A stretch of 7,245 bases of DNA, taken from the NCBI GenBank assembly GCA_002869305.1, contig PKTC01000103.1:1-7245 (forward strand), in the 5' to 3' direction. This DNA comes from Marinilabiliales bacterium. GTDB taxonomy: Bacteria > Bacteroidota > Bacteroidia > Bacteroidales > UBA12077. Under the pieces are notes generated by a model. That model ran no database searches. It worked only from the letters and a program-made list of their open reading frames with translations, and had not been told where the DNA came from. Shown piece after piece: positions 6,815 through 7,245 of this stretch. Each line of letters opens with the position of its first letter. Positions within the stretch are counted from its first letter, which is position 1. The translations under genes and the position numbers were made by a program.

Positions 6815-6856
6815 TGTAAACTTTAGTAACTTTCGCAATTTATTTATAAGTTTACA
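6815..6856. repeat. 9-bp inverted repeat in the htrA-dapF spacer
   Basis: TGTAAACTT at 6815-6823 is exactly complementary to AAGTTTACA at 6848-6856. The arms are separated by 24 bases, and their centres are 33 bp apart, about three helical turns. The right arm ends 12 bases before the dapF start codon, and the spacer between the arms holds the candidate dapF -7 element. It could be a two-site operator, or a weak hairpin with a large loop, or chance in AT-rich DNA. Function is not established. Confidence 0.45.
6827..6854 (+). promoter_or_regulatory. Candidate promoter -7 elements for dapF
   Basis: Two near-matches to TAnnTTTG face dapF: TAACTTTC (6827-6834) and TAAGTTTA (6847-6854), each wrong only at the last fixed base. 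The second has TTTA (6822-6825) 21 bases upstream as a possible -33 element. The first would give a leader of about 30 nt, the second an almost leaderless message. Which is used, if either, cannot be settled by eye. Confidence 0.4.
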
Positions 6857-6868
6857 AAAAAATGCGAT

Positions 6869-7245
6869 ATGAAGTTCAATTTCTTTAAATATCAAGGTGC
6901 CGGAAATGATTTCGTTATCATTGATAACAGAGAAATGGCGGTTCAACTTACAAAGAAGCAAATAAATTATTTATGCGACCGCAGATTTGGTATCGGAGCA
7001 GATGGTTTAATGCTCCTTGAAGCGCACGATAAGCTAGACTTTTCTATGCGATATTACAATTCCGACGGAAAAGAAAGTACCATGTGTGGAAATGGAGGGA
7101 GGTGCCTTGTACAGTTTGCTAAAAGGCTAAATATTATTGATACGGAAGCAAAGTTCCAAGCTATTGATGGAGGACATAAAGCTGTGGTTAATAATGATAC
7201 TATTTCTGTCCAAATGGTTGATGTAGATCAAATAAATAAAGTCAA
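6869..7245 (+). CDS. dapF: Diaminopimelate epimerase, C-terminus cut off by window edge
   Basis: Cofactor-independent racemase that converts LL- to meso-diaminopimelate in the cytoplasm, supplying lysine synthesis and the peptidoglycan cross-linking residue. About 125 codons of a normally 260-280-residue protein are visible, essentially the N-terminal half of its two-fold repeated structure. Family marks are FFKYQGAGNDFVIID (5-19) with the substrate-contacting Asn13, CDRRFGIGADGL (36-47), YYNSDGKE (62-69) with Asn64, and MCGNGGRC (72-79) with Cys73, the first of the two catalytic cysteines. The second catalytic cysteine lies beyond the window. The start at 6869 matches the family N-terminus; a nearby ATG at 6862 is in another frame. 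The gene is divergent from htrA across 147 bases. What follows it cannot be seen. Confidence 0.96.
   Translation, partial: MKFNFFKYQGAGNDFVIIDNREMAVQLTKKQINYLCDRRFGIGADGLMLLEAHDKLDFSMRYYNSDGKESTMCGNGGRCLVQFAKRLNIIDTEAKFQAIDGGHKAVVNNDTISVQMVDVDQINKV

Noticed and set aside
1..7245. A novel accessory, defence or mobile system
   Set aside because: Every long open frame is a recognisable housekeeping gene or its shadow. The spacers are short (about 150 bases at most) and are accounted for by promoters, terminators and the tRNA. No repeat array, transposase, phage or toxin-antitoxin gene is seen.

Overview
This window looks like a stretch of core chromosome from a member of the Bacteroidota, probably an anaerobic or marine Bacteroidales/Marinilabiliales-type organism. 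That placement is inference. It rests on an AT-rich composition, promoters that fit the Bacteroidota pattern (TTTG near -33, TAnnTTTG near -7) rather than TTGACA/TATAAT, weak Shine-Dalgarno sequences, a primary sigma factor of only 286 residues with no region 1.1, and protein sequences typical of that phylum (TrxB, UvrB, HtrA, DapF).

Layout from left to right. The left edge holds most of a thioredoxin reductase gene (trxB, minus strand, C-terminus cut off). A 149-base AT-rich spacer follows. It carries a probable trxB promoter on the minus strand and a good plus-strand promoter for a single tRNA-Pro (anticodon GGG), which is followed at once by a hairpin terminator. Next on the plus strand are a secreted endonuclease/exonuclease/phosphatase-family protein and, 5 bases after it, uvrB (nucleotide excision repair). 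A hairpin with an A-tract and a T-tract then separates uvrB from the convergent minus-strand pair htrA/degP-like protease and primary sigma factor (rpoD/sigA type). In that pair the protease is promoter-proximal and the sigma gene lies 92 bases downstream of it. The right edge holds the divergent start of dapF (diaminopimelate epimerase), cut off after about 125 codons. The 147 bases between htrA and dapF carry promoters for both directions and a 9-bp inverted repeat.

The genes are mostly housekeeping: thiol redox balance, translation of proline codons, DNA repair, envelope protein quality control, general transcription, and lysine/peptidoglycan precursor synthesis. The only clear transcriptional couplings suggested are nuclease-uvrB and, more weakly, htrA-sigma factor. 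I see no mobile element, CRISPR array, phage gene, toxin-antitoxin pair or defence system, and no support for a novel system. The points worth a second look are small: the promoter architecture, the inverted repeat near dapF, the choice of trxB start, and the two gene pairings.
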